64,000 bases of DNA from an uncultured Opitutia bacterium (GTDB lineage Bacteria; Verrucomicrobiota; Verrucomicrobiia; Opitutales; Opitutaceae). The position numbers and the translations under genes are program-made. Below, piece after piece: positions 1 through 8,121 of this stretch. The notes beneath the pieces are model-generated. The model worked only from the letters and a program-made list of their open reading frames with translations, was not told where the DNA came from and did no database searches. The stretch covers positions 1 to 64,000 of the forward strand of contig CAIMFY010000104.1 in the NCBI GenBank assembly GCA_903840415.1. Reading direction: 5' to 3'. Each line of letters begins with the position of its first letter. Position 1 is the first letter of the stretch.

Positions 1-101
1 GGGCCAGAATGACCCGAATCCCCATTTTCCAAACCATATCCGTAACATCTCGCTGGTTGTGTTATTCACGAAGGAGATGCGACTTAGGAAATCAGTTTTA
101 G

Positions 102-830
102 CCCTTAGCTGGACAGCCGTGGGGACAGGTAACCTATGCGGATGGCGCCATAGTCTATGTGCCGGCAACCTACAATTCCAAGCAGTTGACGGTGACGTCG
201 GTGACCGCCGGTGCGGTGCCACTGACTATTGCGATGATGAGTAATCCGGCCAATAGCTATTATGCGAACCCATTGGCCATTAGCGGGGCGATCGCCGCCT
301 CCTCGCCTGCCGCCACCGTGTTGAAGGTGGTTGACCCCGTTCACGGAGCGATCCTCACCGGGGCAACCGGCCTGCCGATTTCGGCGATTCAAATCAATCC
401 GGGATTCAGCCCGGCTGGAGTGCTCACGGCCGTGAATAAGGGCGACAGCACGCTGGGTTATCCGACCTACGCCCTGAATTTCACGAATATGTATAGCTTC
501 ACGGAAACCCTCAAGGGGTTGGAGGCGGGAGGAACGATGTCCCTATCCTGGCGAAATCACGGCTTCTTCTATTACCCCAACGGACCACAGCCCGGCGTGC
601 CGGATAAGATCTTTGAGTTGCCCAACCAATTTCGAGTCGATGCGATTCTTGCTTATTCCCATAAATTCAGGCGGGTGACTTTTCGGACCCAGCTCAATGT
701 CACCAACGTGTTCAATCGCTACCATGTTGTGATTACGCCCAACCCGGTTCTGGGGTATTCCGGGCCCAACGACGCGACCTTTGACGCGATGCCCAGATAC
801 TACTCGTTGACCAACACCCTAAGCTTCTAA
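102..830 (+). CDS. TonB-dependent outer-membrane receptor, C-terminal part; 5' end outside window, apparent frameshift
   Basis: The translated tail reads like the last strands of an outer-membrane beta-barrel receptor. It has alternating aromatic strands, a segment FRTQLNVTNVFNRYHV typical of TonB-dependent receptors, and a terminal Phe (LTNTLSF) expected for BAM recognition. Such receptors import polymer fragments across the outer membrane. The frame used here is closed by a TAG at 99-101, whereas the frame open from base 2 to 244 has receptor-like residues only at its start. This suggests a frameshift near 85-130, or a sequencing error, in a gene whose first several hundred codons lie outside the window. 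It precedes the sulfatase operon by about 200 bases and could be its uptake partner. The first internal ATG is at 159, but it is unlikely to be the true start. Confidence is high for the family and moderate for the gene being broken. Confidence 0.65.
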   Translation, partial: PLAGQPWGQVTYADGAIVYVPATYNSKQLTVTSVTAGAVPLTIAMMSNPANSYYANPLAISGAIAASSPAATVLKVVDPVHGAILTGATGLPISAIQINPGFSPAGVLTAVNKGDSTLGYPTYALNFTNMYSFTETLKGLEAGGTMSLSWRNHGFFYYPNGPQPGVPDKIFELPNQFRVDAILAYSHKFRRVTFRTQLNVTNVFNRYHVVITPNPVLGYSGPNDATFDAMPRYYSLTNTLSF

Positions 831-1028
831 ACAAATCGAAATGCCCGTTGGGGTGACGTTCACACGCGCAGTCGCGATATCAAACCGCACCCGGTAATAC
901 AAACGACCGATACCGCGAGGATGCCCGACAAGGTAAGGTTGTGACGCCCGGGCCAATTGCTCCACCGTCACGACCAATTGAAAGCCTCCACCCCACTGCG
1001 CGGGTTAGATGAAAGATATTCCCTCCCC

Positions 1029-2366
1029 ATGAAAATCCACCGTTTCCTGCTCGTTTTCGTCCCGCTGGTCGCGTTCGTTGCGTCCGGTTGGGCTGCCGCC
1101 AAGAAGCCGAACATCATCTTCATCCTCGGCGATGACGTGGGCATCGGTGACATCAGTTTCTCCGGCGCAGATCGCTGCAAGACGCCGAACATCGACGCGC
1201 TCGCTCATGGCGGCACAATCTTCACCCATGCCTACGCCGAGCCGCTCTGCGGGCCGTCGCGGGCGACGATTCTGACGGGGCGCTATGTATTCCGCACCGG
1301 CGCGACCAATCAGGATGCGACGGGCCGCTTTACGCCTGCGCAAGAAATCATGATGCCGATTGTCCTGAAGAAGGCCGGCTATGTCACGGCCTCGATCGGA
1401 AAATGGGGGCAGCTCCCGCTTGGGCCGGCTGACTTCGGGTTTGACGATTACCTGAAATTCAAAGGCAGCGGCATCTATTGGAACACCCAGGACAAGGGCA
1501 AAGATTACGAATTGAACGGCAAGACCGTGCCGCTGCACGACAAGGAATACATGCCCGATGTGATGCACCAGCATCTCATCGAGTTTCTCACGAAGCATCA
1601 CGACGATCCGTTCTATGTTTATTACTCGATGTCGCACATCCACACCGAGATTCTGCCGACGCCGGACAGCAAACCGGAGACGACGGACATCCACGATCTC
1701 TATGCGGACAATATCCGCTATATGGACAAGCTGGTTGGCAAGCTCATCGCCGAACTCGAGCGCATGCACCTGCGCGAAAACACCCTCGTTATCTATTTTG
1801 GCGACAACGGCACGGCCAACGGCGAAGCGCCCACCGCGACCATCGGCGGACGGCGTCTGCTCGGCGCGAAGGGTTCGATGTTCGAGGGCGGCAGTCGCGT
1901 GCCGCTGTGCGTCAACTGGCCCGGCGTCACGCCCGCAGGCGTCGTCTCGAAAGATCTAATCGATTCCTCGGATTTTTTCCCGACGTTTGCGGCCCTGACT
2001 GGCGCGCCACTCCCGGCCAACCGGGTGATCGACGGCCGGAGTTTCCTGCCGCAGGTGCGCGGCGAAAAAGGTCAGCCGCGCGATTGGGTGTTCGTCGAAC
2101 TTGCGCGCAACTGGTATGTCGCCGATCAGAAATGGAAGCTGACCGAAAAGAGTGAGCTGTTCGATTTGAGCGACGCTCCCTTTGCGGAAAAACTCGTGCC
2201 CGCTGACACGAAGGACCCGGCCGCCATCGCGGCGCGGCAACACCTCCAGGCCGCCCTTACGCAGCTTAATCCGGCAGGCGGTTACCTCGATGATGGCGAC
2301 GGCACGGGCCGACATATTGGCCGCGAGGAGAATCGAGCGAAGAAGAAAAAGGCCAATCAAGACTGA
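1029..2366 (+). CDS. secreted type I sulfatase (arylsulfatase family)
   Basis: This is a 445-residue formylglycine-dependent sulfatase that would hydrolyse sulfate esters on polysaccharides in the periplasm or outside the cell. Residues 1-24 form a signal peptide (hydrophobic LLVFVPLVAFVASG, cleavage near WAAA). Metal ligands sit in FILGDDVG (D35, D36). The formylglycine motif is CGPSR with C74 as the residue to be modified, followed by ATILTGR. Further active-site blocks are GKWG, the FGDNGT loop and the Lys in GAKGSMFEGG. The ATG at 1029 was preferred over the upstream in-frame start at 957 because it opens directly into the signal peptide. It is the first gene of a same-strand series with 18-72 base gaps. 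The C-terminus ends in a Lys-rich tail. The exact substrate cannot be read from sequence. Confidence 0.9.
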   Translation: MKIHRFLLVFVPLVAFVASGWAAAKKPNIIFILGDDVGIGDISFSGADRCKTPNIDALAHGGTIFTHAYAEPLCGPSRATILTGRYVFRTGATNQDATGRFTPAQEIMMPIVLKKAGYVTASIGKWGQLPLGPADFGFDDYLKFKGSGIYWNTQDKGKDYELNGKTVPLHDKEYMPDVMHQHLIEFLTKHHDDPFYVYYSMSHIHTEILPTPDSKPETTDIHDLYADNIRYMDKLVGKLIAELERMHLRENTLVIYFGDNGTANGEAPTATIGGRRLLGAKGSMFEGGSRVPLCVNWPGVTPAGVVSKDLIDSSDFFPTFAALTGAPLPANRVIDGRSFLPQVRGEKGQPRDWVFVELARNWYVADQKWKLTEKSELFDLSDAPFAEKLVPADTKDPAAIAARQHLQAALTQLNPAGGYLDDGDGTGRHIGREENRAKKKKANQD

Positions 2367-2384
2367 TTTTCCAGCCTCGTTCCC

Positions 2385-4124
2385 ATGCGCCCTTTTGCTT
2401 CGTTGCGTTTCGCGGGATTCGCGCTGGTTTTTGCGGGGTCCAGTTTGGTCGCGGCGGAAGCTCGGCGGCCAAATATTATCATTATCCTCGCGGATGACAT
2501 GGGTTACTCCGATCTGGGCTGCTTCGGCAGCGAGATTGCCACGCCAAACCTCGACGCGCTGGCGGCCGACGGGCTGCGATTTACCCAGTTCTACAATAAT
2601 GCGCGTTGCTGCCCCTCGCGGGCGTCACTCCTAACGGGCCTCTATTCCCACCAGGTGGGGGTCGGCCACATGGTGGAGGATCGCGGCTTTCCGGCTTATC
2701 GCGGCGATCTGAACCGCAGTGGTGTGACCATTGCCGAGGCACTCAAGCCCACCGGGTATCGCACCTACGCCGTCGGAAAATGGCACGTCACGCCCGGCAA
2801 GACCGTGGAGGCGATCGCCGACAAGCACAATTGGCCCCAGCAGCGCGGCTTCGACCGCTACTACGGCACGATCAACGGCTCGGGCAGCTACTGGGATCCG
2901 CATTCGCTGATCCGCGACAACCGCGAGGTCACGATCGCGAATGATCCCGAGTATCATCCCGCGGAGTTTTATTATACCGATGCGATCACGGATCAGACGA
3001 CGCGGTTCATCCGCGAGCATCGCCGCGATAACGCCGCGCAGCCATTCTTCATGTATGTCGCCTACACGGCAGCTCACTGGCCGATGCAAGCGCGCGAGAG
3101 CGACATCGCGAAATACCGCGGTCGCTACAACGCCGGCTACGGGGCCACCGCCGCTGCCCGCTGGGAAAAACAGAAGAAGCTGGGCGTCGTCGACGCAGCG
3201 TGGGGGTTGCCGCCACCCGCGGAGGACTGGAGCAAGGTCAAGAATCCCGCGTTCGAGGCGCGGTGCATGGAAGTTTACGCCGCGATGGTCGAGGTGATGG
3301 ATCAGGGCGTCGGGCGCATCGTCGCTGAACTGAGGGCGCAAGGGCAGCTCGACAACACGATCATCTTTTTCCTCCAGGATAACGGCGGGTGCGCCGAGCC
3401 GAAGGGACGCGACACCGAATTCACGCCGCGCGCCGATCATCCCACTTTGCCAGTGGTGGGCAAGGATGTCGCGTTTTATGGCAACGAGCCCTCGCAGACG
3501 CGGGACGGTTGGCCGATGCGCATGGGTTACGGCGTTATGCCCGGGGCAGCCGACACGTTCATCGCCTATGGTCGAGGCTGGGCCAACGTCAGCAACACGC
3601 CCTTCCGCGAATACAAACACTGGGACGAGGAGGGCGGCATCTCGACTCCTTTGATTGTCCACTGGCCCGCCGGCATTCCCGCCGCGCGCCGCGGCCGGCT
3701 CGAACCGCAGTCCGGACACATCATCGATCTGATGGCGACCTGCGTTGACCTCGCCGGGGCCCGCTATCCGACTCAGCTAAACGCCGATGCGATTCTTCCG
3801 ATGGAGGGTGTGACGCTGCGTCCGGCGTTCGCGGGCGATTCGCTGGTACGGAGTCAGCCGATTTTTTGGGAGCACGAAGGCAACCGGGCCGTGCGCGATG
3901 GGAAGTGGAAACTCGTGACCAAGTATCCCGGCGGCTGGCAACTCTTCGACATCGAAGCTGACCGCACGGAGCAACACGACCTGTCCGCGCGCGAGTCCGC
4001 GCGCGTGGCGCGCATGGCCGCGCAGTGGGATGCCTGGGCCAAGCGTGTCGGCGTGCAGCTGTGGCCGGCGGTTCAAGCCGCCGCTCCGCGTGAGGCGATC
4101 ACCAATTCGATGAAGAAACTCTAA
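2385..4124 (+). CDS. secreted arylsulfatase (type I, AtsA-like)
   Basis: This 579-residue protein is a sulfatase close in length and motif layout to AtsA-type arylsulfatases. It has a signal peptide at about residues 1-25 (FAGFALVFAGSSLVAAEA). The metal-binding block is IILADDMGYSDLG (D37, D38). The formylglycine motif CCPSRASLLTG has C75 as the modified Cys, and GKWH, HWPMQA and QDNGG are further active-site blocks. It would remove sulfate esters from a poly- or oligosaccharide. It starts 18 bases after the previous sulfatase and is followed 23 bases later by a third, which supports one transcript. No formylglycine-generating enzyme is encoded in the window, so activation must come from elsewhere in the genome. 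An insertion around residues 240-270 is typical of the longer arylsulfatases. Confidence 0.9.
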   Translation: MRPFASLRFAGFALVFAGSSLVAAEARRPNIIIILADDMGYSDLGCFGSEIATPNLDALAADGLRFTQFYNNARCCPSRASLLTGLYSHQVGVGHMVEDRGFPAYRGDLNRSGVTIAEALKPTGYRTYAVGKWHVTPGKTVEAIADKHNWPQQRGFDRYYGTINGSGSYWDPHSLIRDNREVTIANDPEYHPAEFYYTDAITDQTTRFIREHRRDNAAQPFFMYVAYTAAHWPMQARESDIAKYRGRYNAGYGATAAARWEKQKKLGVVDAAWGLPPPAEDWSKVKNPAFEARCMEVYAAMVEVMDQGVGRIVAELRAQGQLDNTIIFFLQDNGGCAEPKGRDTEFTPRADHPTLPVVGKDVAFYGNEPSQTRDGWPMRMGYGVMPGAADTFIAYGRGWANVSNTPFREYKHWDEEGGISTPLIVHWPAGIPAARRGRLEPQSGHIIDLMATCVDLAGARYPTQLNADAILPMEGVTLRPAFAGDSLVRSQPIFWEHEGNRAVRDGKWKLVTKYPGGWQLFDIEADRTEQHDLSARESARVARMAAQWDAWAKRVGVQLWPAVQAAAPREAITNSMKKL

Positions 4125-4147
4125 GATCCTGCCTCTTTTCCTTTTCT

Positions 4148-5716
4148 ATGAAACTGCTCCTTCGACTATTCCTCGCCCTTGTTTCGATCGCGCTGGCGCG
4201 AGCTGCCGATTCCACGCCCCAACGACCTAACATTCTATTTATTGCGATCGACGACCTCCGGCCCGAGTTCGGCGCGTATGGCGCCAGCTACATCCACAGC
4301 CCGAACATGGATCGTCTCGCGCGATCCGGGATCACGTTCAACCGCGCTTACGTGCAGCAGGCCGTTTGTTCACCCACGCGCTCAAGCCTGCTGACCGGCA
4401 CGCGCCCGGACACGACGAAGGTCTGGGATCTCGTCACCCATTTCCGTGCCGCGCTGCCCGACGTGGTCACACTGCCGCAACAATTTAAAAACAACGGTTA
4501 TTTCGTGCAGGGCATGGGCAAGATCTATCACCCCGGCTACAACGACCCGGCGAGTTGGTCGGTGCCATGGCAGGCGCCGAAAGCCGACAAATACGCGCTG
4601 CCGGAAAACGTGGCGCTCGACAATCGCTTCATCACCGATCCCGACGAAGACAAGGCGCCGAACCCGCAGCTTCGAGGAAAAGAGAAAGCCAAGGGCACAA
4701 AGAAAGCCGCCCCTGCGTCCTTTGACGAAACGACCAAAGGTGGCGTCAACTCCCGCGGACCCGCGTTCGAGAGCGCGGACGTGCCGGACAATTTCTATTT
4801 GGATGGGAAGGTCGCAGAACTCGCGGTGTCCACATTGCAGGACATCAGCAAGAAAAAAGAGCCGTTTTTCCTCGCGGTCGGGTTCGCCAAGCCGCACCTG
4901 CCGTTCGTTTCGCCGAAAAAATACTGGGACCTGTATGATCCGGCCAAAATCGAACTCGCGCCGAATAAATTCCGGGCGAAGGACTCTCCGGACTACGCGA
5001 TTCTCCCGGGCGGCGAGTTGCGCAATTATTATGGCATTCCGACCACCTCGATCCCTGACGACCTCGCGCGTCAACTCAAGCACGGCTACTACGCGGCCAT
5101 CAGCTACACCGACGCTCAGGTCGGCAAAGTGCTCGACGAACTCGACCGCCTCGACCTCCGCAAGAACACCATCGTCGTCCTCTGGGGCGACCACGGCTGG
5201 AAACTCGGCGAGCACGATGCCTGGTGCAAACACAGCAACTCCGAGAACGACACCAACGCCGCGCTGATCCTTTCCGTGCCCGGCACAAAAACGGCTGGCG
5301 CGCACTCAAACTCGTTCGTCGAATTCGTCGATGTTTACCCGACGGTGGCTGACCTGGCGGGCCTGCCGCTACCGAAGCACCTCGAGGGCGTGAGCTTCAA
5401 GCCGCTGTTCGACGAACCGAACCGCCCGTGGAAGCAGGCGGCGTTCAGCCAATACCCGCGCACCCCCGGGCAGACGAAAGGCGATGCTCTCATGGGCTAC
5501 TCGATGCGCACCGAACGTTATCGTCTCACGGTCTGGGTCGCGCGGGACGATCACACGAAGATCGACGCGATCGAACTCTACGACGAACTCTACGATCCGC
5601 AGGAAAACACCAACATCGCAAAGGATCCCAAGAACGGCGAACTCGTCGAGAAGCTGATGGCACAATGGCGCAAGGGCCCTGCAGGTGCGCTGCCGCCACT
5701 TGCGCGCACCCCCTGA
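4148..5716 (+). CDS. iduronate-2-sulfatase-like secreted sulfatase (copy 1)
   Basis: This 522-residue sulfatase resembles iduronate-2-sulfatases, which act on sulfated uronic acid at the ends of dermatan or heparan fragments. Residues 1-20 are a signal peptide. IAIDDLRPEFGAYG carries the metal-binding Asp pair (D35, D36), CSPTRSSLLTG carries the formylglycine Cys C74, and LWGDHGWKLGEHDAW is the diagnostic late motif of this subfamily. A Lys/Ala-rich insertion at about residues 178-195 is not part of the core fold and differs in sequence from the equivalent insertion in the paralogue at 8122. The two copies share nearly all motif blocks and bracket the lyase pair between them. The family is clear. 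The substrate (2-sulfated iduronate or another uronate) is inferred from similarity and from the neighbouring PL6 lyase. Confidence 0.88.
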   Translation: MKLLLRLFLALVSIALARAADSTPQRPNILFIAIDDLRPEFGAYGASYIHSPNMDRLARSGITFNRAYVQQAVCSPTRSSLLTGTRPDTTKVWDLVTHFRAALPDVVTLPQQFKNNGYFVQGMGKIYHPGYNDPASWSVPWQAPKADKYALPENVALDNRFITDPDEDKAPNPQLRGKEKAKGTKKAAPASFDETTKGGVNSRGPAFESADVPDNFYLDGKVAELAVSTLQDISKKKEPFFLAVGFAKPHLPFVSPKKYWDLYDPAKIELAPNKFRAKDSPDYAILPGGELRNYYGIPTTSIPDDLARQLKHGYYAAISYTDAQVGKVLDELDRLDLRKNTIVVLWGDHGWKLGEHDAWCKHSNSENDTNAALILSVPGTKTAGAHSNSFVEFVDVYPTVADLAGLPLPKHLEGVSFKPLFDEPNRPWKQAAFSQYPRTPGQTKGDALMGYSMRTERYRLTVWVARDDHTKIDAIELYDELYDPQENTNIAKDPKNGELVEKLMAQWRKGPAGALPPLARTP

Positions 5717-5758
5717 CATGATCCGTTGCATCGGCGCGTAGAGCAGCTGTCCGAAATC

Positions 5759-6484
5759 ATGAACCGCGTCCGCTTCGATGCTCGATGGATTCTTCGGATC
5801 GTTTTTTGCGGACTATCCCTCGGGCCGTCGCAGCAGCTGCTCGCGGCGGATCGTCCGAACGCCGTGCTCTACAGCGACGACTTCGATCAAGGTCTCGGTC
5901 AATGGTTCGCCGAGCAAGTCACCGGTGGCACGGTCGTGGCGCGGGAGAGAGCGCTGGTAATCGAGGATGTCGGCGGTACGAGTTTGTGGTTTCGTCACCG
6001 GTTGACCGCTCCCGTGGAAATCTCCTACGAGGCCGAAGTCGTGATGACCGGCGGCCCGCACGATCGCCTTTCCGATTTGAATTGTTTCTGGATGGCGCAG
6101 GATCCGGCCCAGCCGAACGGCACGCTTCCGACCGGTCGTTCGGGGCGTTTCCCCGACTACGACGCCCTTCTGACGTATTACGTCGGCTATGGCGGGAACA
6201 AGAATTCGACGACACGCTTCCGCCGTTATGACGGCACCGCTGAGCGCCCCCTGCTGCCCGAACATGACCTGCGCGAGCAGCGATTCCTCCTGGAGCCCAA
6301 TCATGTGTATCACATCAAACTCGTGGTCCGGGGAGGCACGGCGGAATTCTGGCGCGACGGCGAAAAAATCTTTTCGTATTTGGACCCGCAGCCGTTGAGC
6401 GAAGGCTATTTTGCTTTTCGCACTGTCCGCAGCCACCTCGTGATTCACCACTTCAAAGTCAGCCGTCCGGCTGCCGTCCCCTGA
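5759..6484 (+). CDS. secreted DUF6250-like / concanavalin-type beta-sandwich protein
   Basis: This is a 241-residue exported protein with a signal peptide ending near residue 30 (PSQQLLAAD) and one globular domain rich in beta strands. Blocks such as YSDDFDQGLGQW, LNCFWMAQDP, YYVGYGG, TTRFRRYDG and the ending FAFRTVRSHLVIHHFKV resemble the DUF6250 or laminin-G-like carbohydrate-associated proteins found in polysaccharide utilisation loci. I recognise the pattern but not a proven activity; it could be a lyase-like enzyme or a binding module. The ATG at 5759 opens straight into the signal peptide, whereas the in-frame start at 5726 would add 11 charged residues. Its stop overlaps the next start (TGATG), so it is translationally coupled to the PL6 lyase and probably acts on the same polymer. 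Confidence 0.7.
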   Translation: MNRVRFDARWILRIVFCGLSLGPSQQLLAADRPNAVLYSDDFDQGLGQWFAEQVTGGTVVARERALVIEDVGGTSLWFRHRLTAPVEISYEAEVVMTGGPHDRLSDLNCFWMAQDPAQPNGTLPTGRSGRFPDYDALLTYYVGYGGNKNSTTRFRRYDGTAERPLLPEHDLREQRFLLEPNHVYHIKLVVRGGTAEFWRDGEKIFSYLDPQPLSEGYFAFRTVRSHLVIHHFKVSRPAAVP

Positions 6485-8049
6485 TGTTTTGCCCCGCCGT
6501 CAACCGCCGTCGCTTCGCCCGCTTTGTGGACCTAAGAAAATTCGTTCGATTCGGACTTGGATTGGCGATGTCGGGCCTCGCGATGGGGGAACTGAAGGCG
6601 CGCGACGTTCTTGTTCAAGATACGACCCAACTGGCGTCCGCTCTAAAGGGTGCTCGGCCGGGCGACGTTATCAGCATGAAATCCGGCGATTGGAAGGATG
6701 TCCAAATCGCTACGACCAAGGGTGGAGAACCCGGCCAGCCCGTCGTCCTCCGGGCCGAGCTTCCGGGGCAGGTTACGCTTAGCGGTTCCTCGCGTCTCGA
6801 GATCAACGCGCCTTACGTGACGATCGACGGGCTGCTGTTTCAACACGGTGCGATTAGTTCCGGTGCAGTCATTCAATTCAATTCCCACCACGGCCTCGTG
6901 GCGAACACCGCCATCGTGGATTACAACCCGGCCGCGTTTGAAACCAATTATTACTGGGTCTTTTTCCAGGGCGACAACAACGTGGTCGACCGCTGTTATT
7001 TCAAGGGGAAGGCAAACCTAGAGCCGCTAATCGGCAACGCCTTGGACGGCAGCCGGCACAACGCCGTCGTGCATTCCTACTTCAAGGACATTCCTTATCG
7101 CGACGGCAATGGGCGCGAAGACATCCGGGTGTGGGGCTCTGGCAAGATGGAGACGCGTGATGACGACGGCGCTTACTTTCTCATTCAGGGCAACCTGTTC
7201 GATCATGCCGATGGCGAGGGCACTGAAATCATTTCCCTGAAATCGAACTTCAACCAAGTCATCGAAAACACGATTCTCGCCACCCGCGGGTGCCTCAATA
7301 TCCGCCGCGGCAATCACAACACAGTCGCAGGGAATATCATTCTTGGGCAGAGCATTCCTGGGGCCGAAGGCCTGCGCATGTCCGGCGAACACAACACCGT
7401 TCGCGGCAACTATGTTTCGCACTGTGGCTATGGCATTCGGGTCTCCTGCGGAGAATTTATCGACCGAGCCTTGACCGCCGACTACCACCCCGACCTCAAG
7501 GAGCATCGGGGTGCCGCCAAAGGTTCGAAAACTCAGGTGCTCATCCCGACTTACCCTCAGGTCAAGTTCCTGACGCTGGCCGACAACGTCCTCGTGGGAA
7601 ATGCCGATCTCGATTTGGAAATCGGATCAGACTACAAGAAACACTGGCCGGGGTCGCAGCAGGTCTTGCTCCCCGAGGAGTGCGTTTTTCAGAACAACCG
7701 ATTTGTGCGACCGCAGGGAGGCGTCTCGGTCGCGGGCACCGCGGCGGATGGCAGGACGCCGTTGGATGGTTTCAAGTTTCTGCCGAACCGCTATGTCGGG
7801 AATGTTCTTTCCGGAGGAACGTGTCGCTTCGTGGCGGCGGCCGGCGGATTTGCGGCCCGCGATCTCCCCGTCGGCTGGAATGAAGCTCAAGAACTGGCAG
7901 CTTTTAAACCGCTCGCACCCGACGATGTCGGCCCAGCGTGGATCATCGCGCGGCGCCGAGCCGGGGATCTCTCGCTGGAGGGGCCGGCTCCGGCCGACTT
8001 GGCCTCAGCTTCGGTCTCCGAGCAGAAGCACAAGGCGCGAAAAAAATAA
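6484..8049 (+). CDS. PL6-family polysaccharide lyase (chondroitinase B / alginate lyase type)
   Basis: This 521-residue exported right-handed beta-helix enzyme would cut a uronic-acid polymer by beta-elimination. The N-terminal 40 residues include a hydrophobic export signal (GLGLAMSGLAMG). The repeated short strands (VTIDGLLF, NTAIVDY, NLFDHADGEG, NTVAGN, NTVRGN) are parallel beta-helix rungs. The PL6 catalytic layout is visible: K253 in IISLKSNFN and R274 in LNIRRGNHN, 21 residues apart, the same spacing as the Lys/Arg pair of chondroitinase B. The residue after R274 is Arg (RRG), where I expect His (RHG) in characterised members. Sulfatases on both sides favour dermatan/chondroitin sulfate, but PL6 also contains alginate lyases. 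The start overlaps the upstream stop by one base. Confidence 0.87.
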   Translation: MFCPAVNRRRFARFVDLRKFVRFGLGLAMSGLAMGELKARDVLVQDTTQLASALKGARPGDVISMKSGDWKDVQIATTKGGEPGQPVVLRAELPGQVTLSGSSRLEINAPYVTIDGLLFQHGAISSGAVIQFNSHHGLVANTAIVDYNPAAFETNYYWVFFQGDNNVVDRCYFKGKANLEPLIGNALDGSRHNAVVHSYFKDIPYRDGNGREDIRVWGSGKMETRDDDGAYFLIQGNLFDHADGEGTEIISLKSNFNQVIENTILATRGCLNIRRGNHNTVAGNIILGQSIPGAEGLRMSGEHNTVRGNYVSHCGYGIRVSCGEFIDRALTADYHPDLKEHRGAAKGSKTQVLIPTYPQVKFLTLADNVLVGNADLDLEIGSDYKKHWPGSQQVLLPEECVFQNNRFVRPQGGVSVAGTAADGRTPLDGFKFLPNRYVGNVLSGGTCRFVAAAGGFAARDLPVGWNEAQELAAFKPLAPDDVGPAWIIARRRAGDLSLEGPAPADLASASVSEQKHKARKK

Positions 8050-8121
8050 CCCCCCGCGCTGACAATTTCGCGCAGTTCCTCCGTTTTCGGAATCCAATTC
8101 ACCACCGATCAGCACACATCC

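Noticed and set aside
873-917. Inverted repeat CGCGATATC / GATACCGCG upstream of the sulfatase operon
   Set aside because: Arms match at only 8 of 9 positions with a 27-base spacer; similar matches occur by chance in GC-rich DNA.
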